Below are positions 25,277 to 33,744 of a stretch of DNA of 49,925 nt, piece after piece. The DNA is taken from assembly GCA_964538515.1 (NCBI GenBank), contig CAZIEW010000037.1:1-49925 (forward strand), written 5' to 3'. Numbering within the stretch: position 1 is the stretch's first letter; every line of letters begins with the position of its first letter. The position numbers were made by a program, and so were the translations under genes. The DNA is from CALBZH01 sp964538515. Its GTDB lineage: Bacteria; Desulfobacterota; Syntrophobacteria; Syntrophobacterales; Syntrophobacteraceae. The notes under the pieces were generated by a model. It was not told the origin of the DNA. It saw only the letters and a program-made list of their open reading frames with translations, and searched no databases.

Positions 25277-26452
25277 CTATAAGTCTTTCTCCGCTATGAT
25301 TTCCTTCTTCAGGCCGAGGAACTCGAGATCCACCGGCTCCTTCTCGACGCGCTCGACCATGAAATACAGGTCGTCAATGGAGATGTTCCGGCCGCCGAGG
25401 CCCGCAACGAAGCAGCTGATGTTCCGGTCCCTCTTGTCCGAGCGCGGGAAAGACCAGCGCACGTCGCTCGCCAGAACGCCGCCGCGCCCCAGGGACACGC
25501 ACTTTTCCAGGACAACGATGTTCTGTTTGTCCTTAAGCAGGTTGTAGACTTCCTGCTTGGGGAAGGGGCGGTACGAGCAGATCTGCAGGAGGCCGACCCG
25601 TTTGCCCTTCGCTTCCAGGCGGTCGATCATCTCTTTGACGCTCCCGGCGACCGAGCCCATGGTCACGATCACAAGATCGGCTCCGTCGAGCTTGTAGGGG
25701 CGAACCAGACCGCCGCTTGCCCGGCCGAAGGTCTTGGTGAACTCGGCGCTGACTTCGCGGATGGTCTCTTCGCTCTTCTCGAGGGCCCTGTGCAAGATGT
25801 AGCGGGTTTCCATGTAGAAGCGCGGGTCGGCGTAAAGCCCGATGCCGCGCGGCCAGCGGGGGTCGACGATGTAGCGCGGCTTAAAGGGGGGCAGAAAATC
25901 ATCCACCTGCTTCTGGTCCGGCAAATCGACAGGCTCGAACGCGTGGGTCAGAATGAAGCCGTCCATGCAGACCATGACAGGAAGATTGGTCTTTTCAGCG
26001 ATTTTGAAGGCCTGCATGTGGAGATCCGCCGCTTCCTGGTTGTCTTCGGCGTGAAGCTGAATCCAGCCGGCATCGCGAACGGTCATGGAGTCCTGCTGAT
26101 CGTTCCAGATGTTAAGCGGCGCGGAGATGGCCCGGTTGGCGCACGTCATGACGATGGGAAGCCGCATGCCGGCGATGCAGTAGACGACTTCCGTCATGAG
26201 GAGGAGCCCCTGGGAGGTCGTCGCCGTGTAGCTGCGGGCCCCTGCGGCGCTTGCTCCGAGCACGACCGAGGCCGCCGCGAACTCGCTTTCGACGTTCACG
26301 AATTCCGCGTCCAGCTTTCCCTGGCCGACGATGTCCGCCAGCGCTTCCACGATGTGCGTCTGCGGCGTAATGGGATAGGCCGAGATGACGTTGGGCCGGC
26401 ACATGGCCACGACGTCCGCAACGGCATGGGATCCTTCGATCTGTTTAAGCAT
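25277..26452 (-). CDS. porA: Pyruvate:ferredoxin oxidoreductase alpha subunit
   Basis: A 391-residue alpha subunit. It has the conserved YPITPQTHIVEAL near the N-terminus, the TSQGLLLMTEVVY segment, and the pyruvate-type phrase CANRAISAPLNIWNDQQDS, followed by the MDGFILTH region and a C-terminal domain with GSVAGSVKEMIDRL. The NRA-SAPLNIWND signature is what separates pyruvate from 2-oxoglutarate or branched-chain enzymes, so I call it PFOR; a close relative using another 2-oxoacid cannot be excluded. Its start overlaps the gamma gene's end by 8 bp. Confidence 0.9.
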   Translation of the reverse strand: MLKQIEGSHAVADVVAMCRPNVISAYPITPQTHIVEALADIVGQGKLDAEFVNVESEFAAASVVLGASAAGARSYTATTSQGLLLMTEVVYCIAGMRLPIVMTCANRAISAPLNIWNDQQDSMTVRDAGWIQLHAEDNQEAADLHMQAFKIAEKTNLPVMVCMDGFILTHAFEPVDLPDQKQVDDFLPPFKPRYIVDPRWPRGIGLYADPRFYMETRYILHRALEKSEETIREVSAEFTKTFGRASGGLVRPYKLDGADLVIVTMGSVAGSVKEMIDRLEAKGKRVGLLQICSYRPFPKQEVYNLLKDKQNIVVLEKCVSLGRGGVLASDVRWSFPRSDKRDRNISCFVAGLGGRNISIDDLYFMVERVEKEPVDLEFLGLKKEIIAEKDL

Positions 26453-26999
26453 GGGCCTTCCTCTCCTGTATGATCTCGTGGGCCCGCTCGAGCGCTGCCA
26501 CGTTGTTCTTTCCTACGGCCCCAGGGAACTTTTCCATGATCGCCTGCTGCACCGCTTCGAGGCTCACGAGCCCCGTGATGGAGCAGAAGGCCCCGATCAT
26601 GATGGCGTTCGGGATCGGACGTCCGATGATCTCCAGGGCGATCTCCGTCGCCTGGATCGTCTCGATGACCGCCGTTGTTTTGATGTTGAGCTCTTCAGGG
26701 CGCACGTTGGCATTCACCAGAACCAGCCCGCCTTCCTTCAGACCGTCCAGGACCGGCACCGTATCGATCAGGAACTGGTCCTGCACGATCAGGTAGTCGG
26801 GGGTCCGAACGTCCTCGCGGATGCGGATCTTCTTGTCGTCAATGCGAACGAACGCCTGGACCGGAGCCCCCACGCGCTCGGCGCCGAAGGAGGGAAACGC
26901 CTGGGCGAACTTGCCGTCCTTGAAGGCCGCAATGGCCAGCAGCTCGGCGGCCGCCACATTCCCCTGCCCGCCTCGACCGTGAATTCTGATTTCGATCAT
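26445..26999 (-). CDS. porG: Pyruvate:ferredoxin oxidoreductase gamma subunit
   Basis: A 184-residue gamma subunit starting MIEIRIHGRGGQGNVAAAELLA, the hallmark of this family, with SFGAERVGAPVQAF and the closing helix. A GTG three codons earlier (27008) is possible, but AGGTGA fits the ATG at 26997-26999. It is the first of three PFOR genes in the order gamma, alpha, beta; the delta ferredoxin subunit is absent and probably supplied by the FAD/Fe-S protein downstream. The 230 bp before it contain an inverted repeat. Confidence 0.88.
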   Translation of the reverse strand: MIEIRIHGRGGQGNVAAAELLAIAAFKDGKFAQAFPSFGAERVGAPVQAFVRIDDKKIRIREDVRTPDYLIVQDQFLIDTVPVLDGLKEGGLVLVNANVRPEELNIKTTAVIETIQATEIALEIIGRPIPNAIMIGAFCSITGLVSLEAVQQAIMEKFPGAVGKNNVAALERAHEIIQERKAHA

Positions 27000-27060
27000 C
27001 TGTCTCACCTATTCGTTGAGATAATGTCCATGGAATGGCCTGGATCGAGCCAGCCATCGG

Positions 27061-27154
27061 CTCCCTCTCTCCCGTTTCGGGGCGAGGGCCGGGGTGAGGG
27101 GGGTCTCCAGGACGGATCCTCCCTCACCCCAACCCTTTCCCTGAGGGGGAGGGG
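27061..27154. repeat. Intergenic inverted repeat (GGGGTGAGGG family)
   Basis: Arms around CGGGGTGAGGG (27089-27100) and CCCTCACCCC (27121-27130) with further G-rich and C-rich complementarity on both sides. This resembles the common proteobacterial intergenic repeat built on CCCTCACCCC. It lies between the flavoprotein gene and the PFOR gamma gene and may moderate read-through. Confidence 0.7.
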
Positions 27155-27233
27155 ACTTGGGCCACCAGGTGCTCCGCGGGAAGCCATCATCAGTGGCCGG
27201 CGCCACAAAAAGCTCCGGTCGACCGTTCCCAGG

Positions 27234-28901
27234 CTATTCGCTTTCCATCTTGGCGTCCATGAGCCGCCGCGAAGCCACATCGTCCGTGGTATAGTCCGGG
27301 AGAAGAATCGGCGCGACGACCGGGTTTTCGATACCGGCCTCGGCAAGCTCCTTCTCGAACCGGGTCACATGATCCAGTGTGAGCTTCTTAAGCTCAACGC
27401 CGTTCTTCACGTACTCGGCGGCGCTCACCCCGGCGCGGCGGCCAAAGGTGATGATATCCTGGAGGCTGTTGCCCATGAGCCGGTTCTCGCCGTGGACCCC
27501 GCCGATGCATTCGCCCGCGCTGTAGAGGCCGGGAATGGAAGTTTCGCACTTCGCGTTGACGGCGATGCCGCCGTTTTGATAGTGGAGTGTCGGAAAAACC
27601 AGCATGGGCTCTTTGCTGATGTCGATGCCGTGACGGTCGAACTGGATGAACTTGGCGGGCAGCTCGCGGCGAACCGTGCCCTCCCCGTGGAGGAGATCGA
27701 TCATGGGGGAATCCAGCCAGAGTCCGTAGCGGCCCGTCGGCGTGATGACCGCCTTCTTGACTTCGATGGCCTCCTTGATGAGCTCGGCCGATTCCACGTC
27801 ACGGGGTTCGAGGGGGAAGCAGAACTGCTGGCCTTCCACGTTCAGCACGTGCGCACCGAGTCCGCGGACCTTTTCCGTGATGAGCAAGCCCACATTCTGC
27901 TCGGGATAGGCCACGCCCGTGGGATGGTACTGGGTTGAATGGAGGCACGTGGTGCCCACACCTGCCCGGTAGGCCATGACCACACCGTCCATGGTGGCGC
28001 CGTAGTGGTTGGTCGTGGCAAAGCCCTTGATGTGCAGACGGCCGTTCCCGCCTGTCGCGATGATGACGGCTTTCGCCCTCGCAACGAAGAATTCCCGCGT
28101 TTCCATGTTGTAGAGAACGGCTCCGGCGCATCTTCCCTGCTCATCCAGGATCAGCTCAACGGCCGGACAGAACTCGAGCATCACGATACGGTCCATGCGA
28201 TTCCGGGCCTCATCGCGCAGAACGCGCATGATCTCGGCTCCGGTCATGTCGCCTGCCGAATGCATGCGCTTGCGGCACGAGCCGCCGAAATGCCGCACGC
28301 TCAACCGACCATCGGGGGCCTTGTTGAACATCATCCCAAGGGCTTCGAGCCAGGCGATGGAGAGCGGCGCATCGTGCGCCAGAGCGGCCACCAGGTCGGG
28401 CTGGTTGGTGAAGTGGCCGCCACCGATGGTGTCCAGATAGTGGTAGAAGGGGGAATCGCATTCCTGGGTCGCGCCTTGGATGCCGCCCTCGGCCATCATG
28501 GTGTTGGCATCCCCATGGCGCAGCTTGGTGGTCATGATGACGCTCGCCCCGGCCTCGGAAGCCATGAGCGCAGCCGACGTTCCGGCGCCGCCGCCGCCGA
28601 GGATGAGGACGTCCGTTTCAAAGTCGATCTTGGACAGGTCGACCCGCTCGGGGCGCAGCATGGACTTGGATTCCAGAAGCCTGGTGATCTCCTCGGGGAA
28701 CGCCTTCCCCTTGTCCGGTCCCACGCGGATCGGACACCGCCCCTCCTTCTGGTAATCGGGATGAAACTTTTCCAGAACAGCCGCACGCTCCTCCAGGCTC
28801 AATGCGGGAAAATTCTCTCCACGCCTGGCCATGGCGACGCGCTCGGGACGGGTGGCTTCAACGCGCTTGATCAACTCTTTCATTTCAGGGGTGTAGCTCA
28901 T
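27234..28901 (-). CDS. Fumarate reductase/succinate dehydrogenase flavoprotein-like subunit
   Basis: A 555-residue FAD protein of the FrdA/SdhA/TfrA family. About 95 extra N-terminal residues precede the FAD motif DVLILGGGGAGTSAA (98-110). The site where FrdA carries covalent FAD (H in RSHTVAAEGG) reads NTMMAEGG with N133, so FAD is probably non-covalent. Substrate-site elements are kept: QYHPTGV, the TEKVRG arginine, a histidine in PTLHYQNGGI and HGENRLMGNSLQ. GAGGAG supports the ATG at 28899-28901. It follows HdrC-, HdrB- and Fe-S-subunit genes; no membrane anchor gene is near, so the complex is probably cytoplasmic, as in thiol:fumarate reductase. Direction (succinate oxidation or fumarate reduction) is not visible. 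Confidence 0.82.
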   Translation of the reverse strand: MSYTPEMKELIKRVEATRPERVAMARRGENFPALSLEERAAVLEKFHPDYQKEGRCPIRVGPDKGKAFPEEITRLLESKSMLRPERVDLSKIDFETDVLILGGGGAGTSAALMASEAGASVIMTTKLRHGDANTMMAEGGIQGATQECDSPFYHYLDTIGGGHFTNQPDLVAALAHDAPLSIAWLEALGMMFNKAPDGRLSVRHFGGSCRKRMHSAGDMTGAEIMRVLRDEARNRMDRIVMLEFCPAVELILDEQGRCAGAVLYNMETREFFVARAKAVIIATGGNGRLHIKGFATTNHYGATMDGVVMAYRAGVGTTCLHSTQYHPTGVAYPEQNVGLLITEKVRGLGAHVLNVEGQQFCFPLEPRDVESAELIKEAIEVKKAVITPTGRYGLWLDSPMIDLLHGEGTVRRELPAKFIQFDRHGIDISKEPMLVFPTLHYQNGGIAVNAKCETSIPGLYSAGECIGGVHGENRLMGNSLQDIITFGRRAGVSAAEYVKNGVELKKLTLDHVTRFEKELAEAGIENPVVAPILLPDYTTDDVASRRLMDAKMESE

Positions 28902-28931
28902 TGCTTGCTCCTCAACAGATCAAAGGATTCA

Positions 28932-29098
28932 CTCACCGCTGAGGGCGCCGAGAAAGGCCTGAGAAAAGAACCATTGGGAAGGGAGAAGCGTATGGAAATC
29001 CCCTGCCGGTCGTCAACGCCCCGCAGGGCCGGGAGCCTGACCCATCTGCTTTTGCTCTCGAGGCTTTTCTCCGCGTTCTCCGCGTCCTCTGCGGTGAA
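28932..29098. repeat. Dispersed repeat with inverted ends (CTCACCGC family)
   Basis: The left end starts CTCACCGCTGAGGGCGCCG (28932-28950) and the right end finishes CGTCCTCTGCGGTGAA (29083-29098), in opposite orientation. The ends match the palindrome at 13101-13175 and the half-copy near 31372. It fills most of the gap between the flavoprotein and the Fe-S subunit genes. No ORF is supported inside. Confidence 0.65.
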
Positions 29099-29107
29099 TC
29101 GCTTATT

Positions 29108-29887
29108 TTAGAGATACTGCGTATCCTGAGGGACCCAGGTGCCCGGAGGCGCCAAGTCGGGCTCGCGCTCGCGCTCCTTGTAGAGCTTCTCCAGCTCGGC
29201 GTGGGACGTGGTCTGAAGCTTATCGAGCATCGCGTCGTATTTGCCGGATTCGATCTCGGCGACACGCTTCTTCAGGTGCTCGGCGCCTTTCTGGATGTAC
29301 TTGCCGAAGATGCGACGGGCCAGTTGGGCGATGTGGTATTGAGGCAGCTCGCCCATGCACCGGCTGGCGCACAGACCGCACTGGATGCAGTCGAAGGACA
29401 GGTGGGCCGCCCGCTCGATGTCGCCCTGTTTGAGAGCTGAAATGTAATCGAGAACGTTCACGCCCATGGGACAGGCTTTCGTGCAGTTGTTGCACGCCAC
29501 GCAGCGAAAGATCTCGGGGTAGAGCGCGTGGATCGTTTCAGCCACGGGATTGATCTTGTCCAGGTCGTACGGAGCGCGGTTGGCCGGGTAAAAGGGCAGC
29601 TGGGCGAGATACATGTTGGGCTCGACAACCGTCTGGCACGCCAGCCCGAAGTGCAGCTTGTAATCCCCTTCCTTGCGATACACCGTGGGGCATGCGCCGC
29701 AAATGCCGCCGCGACACCCGCATCCGCGCAGGAACTTGAAGCCGACGTATTCCATGGCTTTCATGATGGTCAGCGTTTCCGGGACCTCGTAGCGCTTGCC
29801 CATGACAAAGATGGGAATCGTCCGCGCGCCCTCGGGCAGGATGGCGCGATCCCCGGTTGCAACTTGAGCTTGTCTTCCTTCGGACAT
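29108..29887 (-). CDS. Iron-sulfur subunit of fumarate reductase-like complex
   Basis: A 259-residue FrdB/TfrB-like electron-transfer protein. An N-terminal 2Fe-2S ferredoxin fold uses C58, C63, C66 and C84 (with C56 nearby, in GCGCRGGICGACP and ACQT). It is followed by two 4Fe-4S sites, C129-C132-C135-C139 and C167-C170-C173-C177. The C-terminal 80 residues are charged and helical, with no CCG domain; in TfrB a CCG part is fused, here it is the separate gene upstream. AAGGAGAG supports ATG at 29885-29887; an open frame to 29923 is less good. It would move electrons between the flavoprotein and the HdrBC-like pair. Confidence 0.85.
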   Translation of the reverse strand: MSEGRQAQVATGDRAILPEGARTIPIFVMGKRYEVPETLTIMKAMEYVGFKFLRGCGCRGGICGACPTVYRKEGDYKLHFGLACQTVVEPNMYLAQLPFYPANRAPYDLDKINPVAETIHALYPEIFRCVACNNCTKACPMGVNVLDYISALKQGDIERAAHLSFDCIQCGLCASRCMGELPQYHIAQLARRIFGKYIQKGAEHLKKRVAEIESGKYDAMLDKLQTTSHAELEKLYKEREREPDLAPPGTWVPQDTQYL

Positions 29888-29961
29888 CGTTTTCTCTCCT
29901 TGATGTGCTCGGAACGCCCACAAGGGGCTCTACCACTTTCTGTGCACGGTGCCTGGACCGC

Positions 29962-30849
29962 CTAGGCAGCTGCCCCGGCGAACCTCTTACATTTCAGAAA
30001 TTCAAAGGCCGAGGGATCGTTGAGATCGAACCGGCAGGCGGATTCGTCGATCCCGAGGGCCAGAGCCAGGAGCTGGGTCAGGTAATAGACCGGCACTTCC
30101 TGGCTGATCTTTTGCTGCGGCAGGAGCTTTTTCTGCGTCTTGGCCAGGTTGAACTCGCACAGCGGACAGCTCAGAACCAGCGCATCCGCGCCCGCGCTCA
30201 AGGCCGCTTGCAGGATCGTCGCAGAGACATCCTGAGCCGCTTCGGGATTGGCCAGGATCTGGTAAGACCCGCAGCAGAGCGTTTTGGCGGCAAAGTCGAT
30301 CGGCTCGGCCCCGAGCGCTTCGATGAATTCCGAAAGCAACGTCGCGTGACCAGGGGGCTCGATGGCGACATTCTTGGGGCGAAGCAGGGTGCAGCCGTAA
30401 TAAGGGGCTACCTTCATTCCCGCGAGCGGCTTTTTCACCTTCTCCCGAAGGGTCTCCCAGCCCACGCGATCCCGGAGGTAGCTCAGGAAGTGAACGACTT
30501 CCACTTCACCGTGGTAGTCCTTCTCCTCATCCATGAAGCTGTTGATCGTATTGCGCTTCACTTCGTCGTCGCGCATGATCAGGTTGGCTCGAGCGAGCGT
30601 GTTGTAGCACATGGAGCACAGTGTCACGACGGTGTCGCTCCCCTGCTCCATCACGCGGACGAGGTCGCGAACCGGCGCCACCTGGTGGATCAGATCGTCG
30701 TCGGAAAGCGAATGGACCGCCCCGCAGCAGTTCCAACGGGGCAGCTCCTCGAATTCCACGCCCAAAGCCGCCATCGACGCGACTGCAGCCTCTTCGAGGT
30801 TCTTAGCCTTGGTCTTCAGGGTACATCCCGGATAGTAACTGACTTTCAT
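29962..30849 (-). CDS. HdrB-like protein (CCG domain, heterodisulfide reductase subunit B family)
   Basis: A 295-residue protein with two CCG cysteine-rich segments: the first reads YYPGCTLKTKA then LPRWNCCGAVH and TLCSMCYN; the second has PYYGCTLLRP, KTLCCGSYQ and LSCPLCEFNL. This is the HdrB pattern that in methanogens binds two non-cubane clusters and reduces a heterodisulfide. In bacteria such proteins are thought to act on disulfides or as electron entry points. GAGGAGA precedes the ATG at 30847-30849. It lies 17 bp after the HdrC-like gene and 74 bp before the Fe-S subunit. Confidence 0.85.
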   Translation of the reverse strand: MKVSYYPGCTLKTKAKNLEEAAVASMAALGVEFEELPRWNCCGAVHSLSDDDLIHQVAPVRDLVRVMEQGSDTVVTLCSMCYNTLARANLIMRDDEVKRNTINSFMDEEKDYHGEVEVVHFLSYLRDRVGWETLREKVKKPLAGMKVAPYYGCTLLRPKNVAIEPPGHATLLSEFIEALGAEPIDFAAKTLCCGSYQILANPEAAQDVSATILQAALSAGADALVLSCPLCEFNLAKTQKKLLPQQKISQEVPVYYLTQLLALALGIDESACRFDLNDPSAFEFLKCKRFAGAAA

Positions 30850-30866
30850 GGGTCTCCTCGTCAGCC

Positions 30867-31274
30867 TCAGGCGGTGAGCTTCCTAAAGCAGCTCACCATG
30901 GCGATCTGGGGCAGTTCTTTCAGCACGTCTTCTTCAAGCTGGGAGGGCTCCACCATGTTGACGTTCTTGCGGAGCGTCAGCTGCCGAATGGCTTCCATCA
31001 CGCGGGCCAGGTCGATCCCACGGGGACAGCTCACCGTGCAGGTGTGGCATGACGCGCAAGTCCAACACGTCTTGGACTCGGCCACGCACTCTTCCATCCC
31101 CAATTGGGCCATCCGCATGATCTTGCGCGGCGGCGTGTCCATATGGCCCGACATGGGACAGGCGCCTCCACAAGTGCCGCATTGAAAGCACTTGTAGATG
31201 TTCTGCCCGCTCAGCTTGGCCACCTTCTCGATAAATTCGTTTTTGACCGTCTTTTCGGAGATCTCGATCGGCAT
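30867..31274 (-). CDS. HdrC-like [4Fe-4S] protein
   Basis: A 135-residue protein with two 4Fe-4S motifs, CFQCGTCGGACP (about 29-40) and CWTCASCHTCTVSCP (about 70-84), flanked by helices such as PPRKIMRMAQLGM. This is the HdrC pattern, the partner of HdrB. The second cluster region has extra cysteines. The gene starts the hdrC-hdrB-Fe-S-flavoprotein run, which is 155 bp downstream of the transcarboxylase. Confidence 0.85.
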   Translation of the reverse strand: MPIEISEKTVKNEFIEKVAKLSGQNIYKCFQCGTCGGACPMSGHMDTPPRKIMRMAQLGMEECVAESKTCWTCASCHTCTVSCPRGIDLARVMEAIRQLTLRKNVNMVEPSQLEEDVLKELPQIAMVSCFRKLTA

Positions 31275-31371
31275 GGTTGACCTTTCAATTGCAGGTGCAA
31301 GGGCTCAACACAGGGACAGAAGGGGCACGAGGGACAGACTCTTTCCTTTTCTGAAATCTGTTCGCCGGTTC

Positions 31372-31405
31372 CTCTCTGCGCCCCCAGCGTCCTCTGCGGT
31401 GAGTC
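31372..31405. repeat. Half copy of the CTCTGCGGTGA dispersed repeat
   Basis: The stretch ends CCTCTGCGGTGAG (31391-31403), as at 29085-29098 and the right arm of 13147-13175. No matching left arm is seen nearby, so this is a single arm or worn copy. It lies between the HdrC-like gene and the transcarboxylase gene. Confidence 0.5.
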
Positions 31406-31429
31406 TTTCTTAAACGCGGCTCTCAGGCG

Positions 31430-33454
31430 TTAGCCGATCACCACCAGCACATCGCCTTTCTGGACCGTTTCGCCGTCTTTCTTGGTGATCTGCTTCACGG
31501 TTCCGGCGGTAGGACTGGTGATGGAGTTTTCCATCTTCATGGCTTCGAGGATCAGCAGCACGTCGCCCTCGTTCACGGACGCGCCTTCGCTGACTTCGTA
31601 GCGGATGATCATGCCGGGCATGGGCGCTTCGACCTTCGTGCCTCCGGCAACCGGGGCGGCAGCCTTGGGGGCTGCAGGGGCCGCGGCGGGGGCTGCTGCG
31701 GGAGCTGGGGCCGGAGCCGCAGCGGGCCGGGGTGGAGGCGGCGGTACGACCGTGGCGGCGGGCGCGGGAGCTGCCGGAGTCGCGGGGGCCGCGGCCATCG
31801 GAGTGATCGCGGTCACGACCGGGGCTCCACCCACCTGCTCCACGTCGACCTCGAAGAACTCACCATCCACAAAGACGTTGAAGGTGCGGGCGCCGGGCCC
31901 CTTCGCGGGAGCTTCCTTCACGCACTTTTCGACCAGGAGGCCGGCCTTGGCTTTCTTAACCAGCTCCTCTTCGGCCTTCACCTCTTCCATGGTCTTGGGC
32001 AGGACGTCCTTGGGAACTTCTTCCTGGCCGTATTTCCACTTGAGGAAGCGTTTGCCGGTTGTCGGATACATGGCGTAGATGATCACGTCGTCCAGATCCT
32101 TGGCGAGGCCTTCAACGTCCTTCTTGGCCTTCTCCAGCTCGGGCTCGAGCACGTCCGCCGGACGAACCGTGATGGGCGTTTCGCCTCTGGCGTACCCCTT
32201 GAGAGCCTTCTTCTGGACTTCCGGGTCGATGGGGATGGCGGTCTTGCCGTACAGGCCGTAGCAGAGGTCCTTGACCTGGGCGGTGATCATCTTGTAGCGC
32301 TCGTTGGGGGTGTCGAAGAGCACGTTGTTGACCGTCTGGATGCCGACGATCTGGCTGGTCGGCGTCACCAGAGGCACCTGGCCCAGCTCGCGGCGCACGA
32401 TGGGGAGCTGTCTGAAGACCTCGTCGATCTTGTCGAGGGCGTCCATTTCCCGCAGCTGGTTCACCAGGTTGGAGAGCATTCCGCCCGGCGTCTGGTGGAG
32501 CAGCACGTTGATGTCGACGATCGAGAGCTTGTCGTCCAGCAGGTGCCGGTACTTGGGGGAAATCTTTTCCATGTGCTCGCTGCACTTGGCAAGCAGCTTC
32601 AGATCCAGGCCGGTGTCTCTGTCGGTGCCCTGCAGCGCAACGACCAGCGGCTCGATGGCCGGGTGAGACGTCCGGTAGGCCCAGGGGATAAGGCAGGTGT
32701 CGACGATGTCCACGCCCGCTTCGATGGCTTTCAACAGCGACATGTCGGCCATCCCTGAGGTGAAGTGGCTGTGCAGGTGGATGGGGGCTTTCACCGTGGC
32801 CTTGAGAGCCTTGACCAGGATGTAGGCGTCATAGGGGGCGATGAGGCCGGCCATGTCCTTGATGCAGATGGTGTCGGCGCCCATGTCTTCCAGGGCCTTC
32901 GCCTTGGTGATGAAGTAGTCCAGGTTGTACACGTCGCCGCCCAGGCGTGACTGGGTGAGCGAGTAGCAAATGCAGCCCTGGAAATGCATGCCGTTTTTCT
33001 TGATGATGGGAACGACGGTCTCGAAGTTGCGATAGTCGTTCAAGGCGTCGAAGGTTCGGAAGATATCGATGCCGTTCGCGCAGGAGCGCTCGACGAAGGC
33101 CTCCGCCAGGTCGTCCGCGTAGTTGCGGTAGCCGACCAGGTTCTGAGCCCGGAGCAGCATCGAGAACGGAGTCTTCTTGATGTATTTCTTCAAGGTGCGG
33201 ATGCGCTCCCAGGGGTCTTCGTTCAGGAAGCGGTGCATGGTGTCGAAGGTGGCCCCGCCCCACACTTCCATGGAGTAAAAGCCGACCTGGTCCATTTTCT
33301 CGGCGATGGGGATGAAATCCTCGGTGCGGCCGCGGGTGGCGAACAGAGACTGATGGCCGTCGCGGAAGGTCAGGTCCTGGACCTTGACCGGGTTGGTCAC
33401 AGGGGGCTTCTCGTCCAAAAGCTTGGCTGTCAGGGTGCCGTGCAGATCACTCAT
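31430..33454 (-). CDS. Fused carboxyltransferase (5S-type) and biotin carrier subunit
   Basis: A 674-residue protein that joins a pyruvate/oxaloacetate carboxyltransferase domain (VQDLTFRDGHQSLFATRG, TFDALNDYRNFE, KDMAGLI, HLHSHFTSGM) with a biotinyl domain. The link is a long Ala/Pro segment (about 555-600). The biotinylated lysine is K640 in EAMKMEN, 34 residues from the end, as normal. It resembles OadA, PycB and the 5S plus 1.3S parts of transcarboxylase. Upstream genes encode a 12S-type carboxyltransferase and a small subunit, so I prefer methylmalonyl-CoA:pyruvate transcarboxylase, soluble and not ATP-driven. AAGGAGA supports ATG at 33452-33454. It is the third gene of that set. Confidence 0.88.
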   Translation of the reverse strand: MSDLHGTLTAKLLDEKPPVTNPVKVQDLTFRDGHQSLFATRGRTEDFIPIAEKMDQVGFYSMEVWGGATFDTMHRFLNEDPWERIRTLKKYIKKTPFSMLLRAQNLVGYRNYADDLAEAFVERSCANGIDIFRTFDALNDYRNFETVVPIIKKNGMHFQGCICYSLTQSRLGGDVYNLDYFITKAKALEDMGADTICIKDMAGLIAPYDAYILVKALKATVKAPIHLHSHFTSGMADMSLLKAIEAGVDIVDTCLIPWAYRTSHPAIEPLVVALQGTDRDTGLDLKLLAKCSEHMEKISPKYRHLLDDKLSIVDINVLLHQTPGGMLSNLVNQLREMDALDKIDEVFRQLPIVRRELGQVPLVTPTSQIVGIQTVNNVLFDTPNERYKMITAQVKDLCYGLYGKTAIPIDPEVQKKALKGYARGETPITVRPADVLEPELEKAKKDVEGLAKDLDDVIIYAMYPTTGKRFLKWKYGQEEVPKDVLPKTMEEVKAEEELVKKAKAGLLVEKCVKEAPAKGPGARTFNVFVDGEFFEVDVEQVGGAPVVTAITPMAAAPATPAAPAPAATVVPPPPPRPAAAPAPAPAAAPAAAPAAPKAAAPVAGGTKVEAPMPGMIIRYEVSEGASVNEGDVLLILEAMKMENSITSPTAGTVKQITKKDGETVQKGDVLVVIG

Positions 33455-33512
33455 TGATTGTCTCCTTGTGTGTCGAATCAAATCGCCCCACAGGGGCGCG
33501 TCATCGGATCGA

Positions 33513-33722
33513 TTATCGGACCAGCCGCATCTGGAGGAATCGGCGCATATCCATCATGGACTGCCTTCCGGAGAGGGCCCACGGGCTGAAGACCGGACCG
33601 GGAGCCTGCGGGGCACGACGCTCCTCGGCGCCGGGAACGGCCACAGCCACAGCCTGCTCTCCCGCCAGAAATTCCCCGACGGCCGCGGTGATGGCTGCAA
33701 TCACTTTCTTGTTCACGGTCAT
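33513..33722 (-). CDS. Small OadG/MmdD C-terminal-like subunit without membrane anchor
   Basis: A 69-residue protein: MTVNKKVIAAITAAVGEFL, an Ala/Pro/Val stretch, then SPWALSGRQSMMDMRRFL. The paired pieces (helix KVIAAITAAV and PWALSGRQ-MM--R) are those of the cytosolic end of sodium-pump decarboxylase gamma/delta subunits. The usual N-terminal membrane helix is absent. It lies between the two carboxyltransferase genes (22 bp after the 12S-like stop), so it is probably an assembly subunit of the soluble complex. Confidence 0.7.
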   Translation of the reverse strand: MTVNKKVIAAITAAVGEFLAGEQAVAVAVPGAEERRAPQAPGPVFSPWALSGRQSMMDMRRFLQMRLVR

Positions 33723-33744
33723 AGGATGGCCTTTCTCGGAGGGG

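Noticed and set aside
26385..29111. Long plus-strand frames opposite PFOR gamma and the flavoprotein
   Set aside because: Both are antisense shadows of conserved genes and run through an intergenic repeat.
31605..32078. Alanine/glycine-rich plus-strand frame opposite the biotin protein linker
   Set aside because: It arises from the reverse complement of the Ala/Pro linker.
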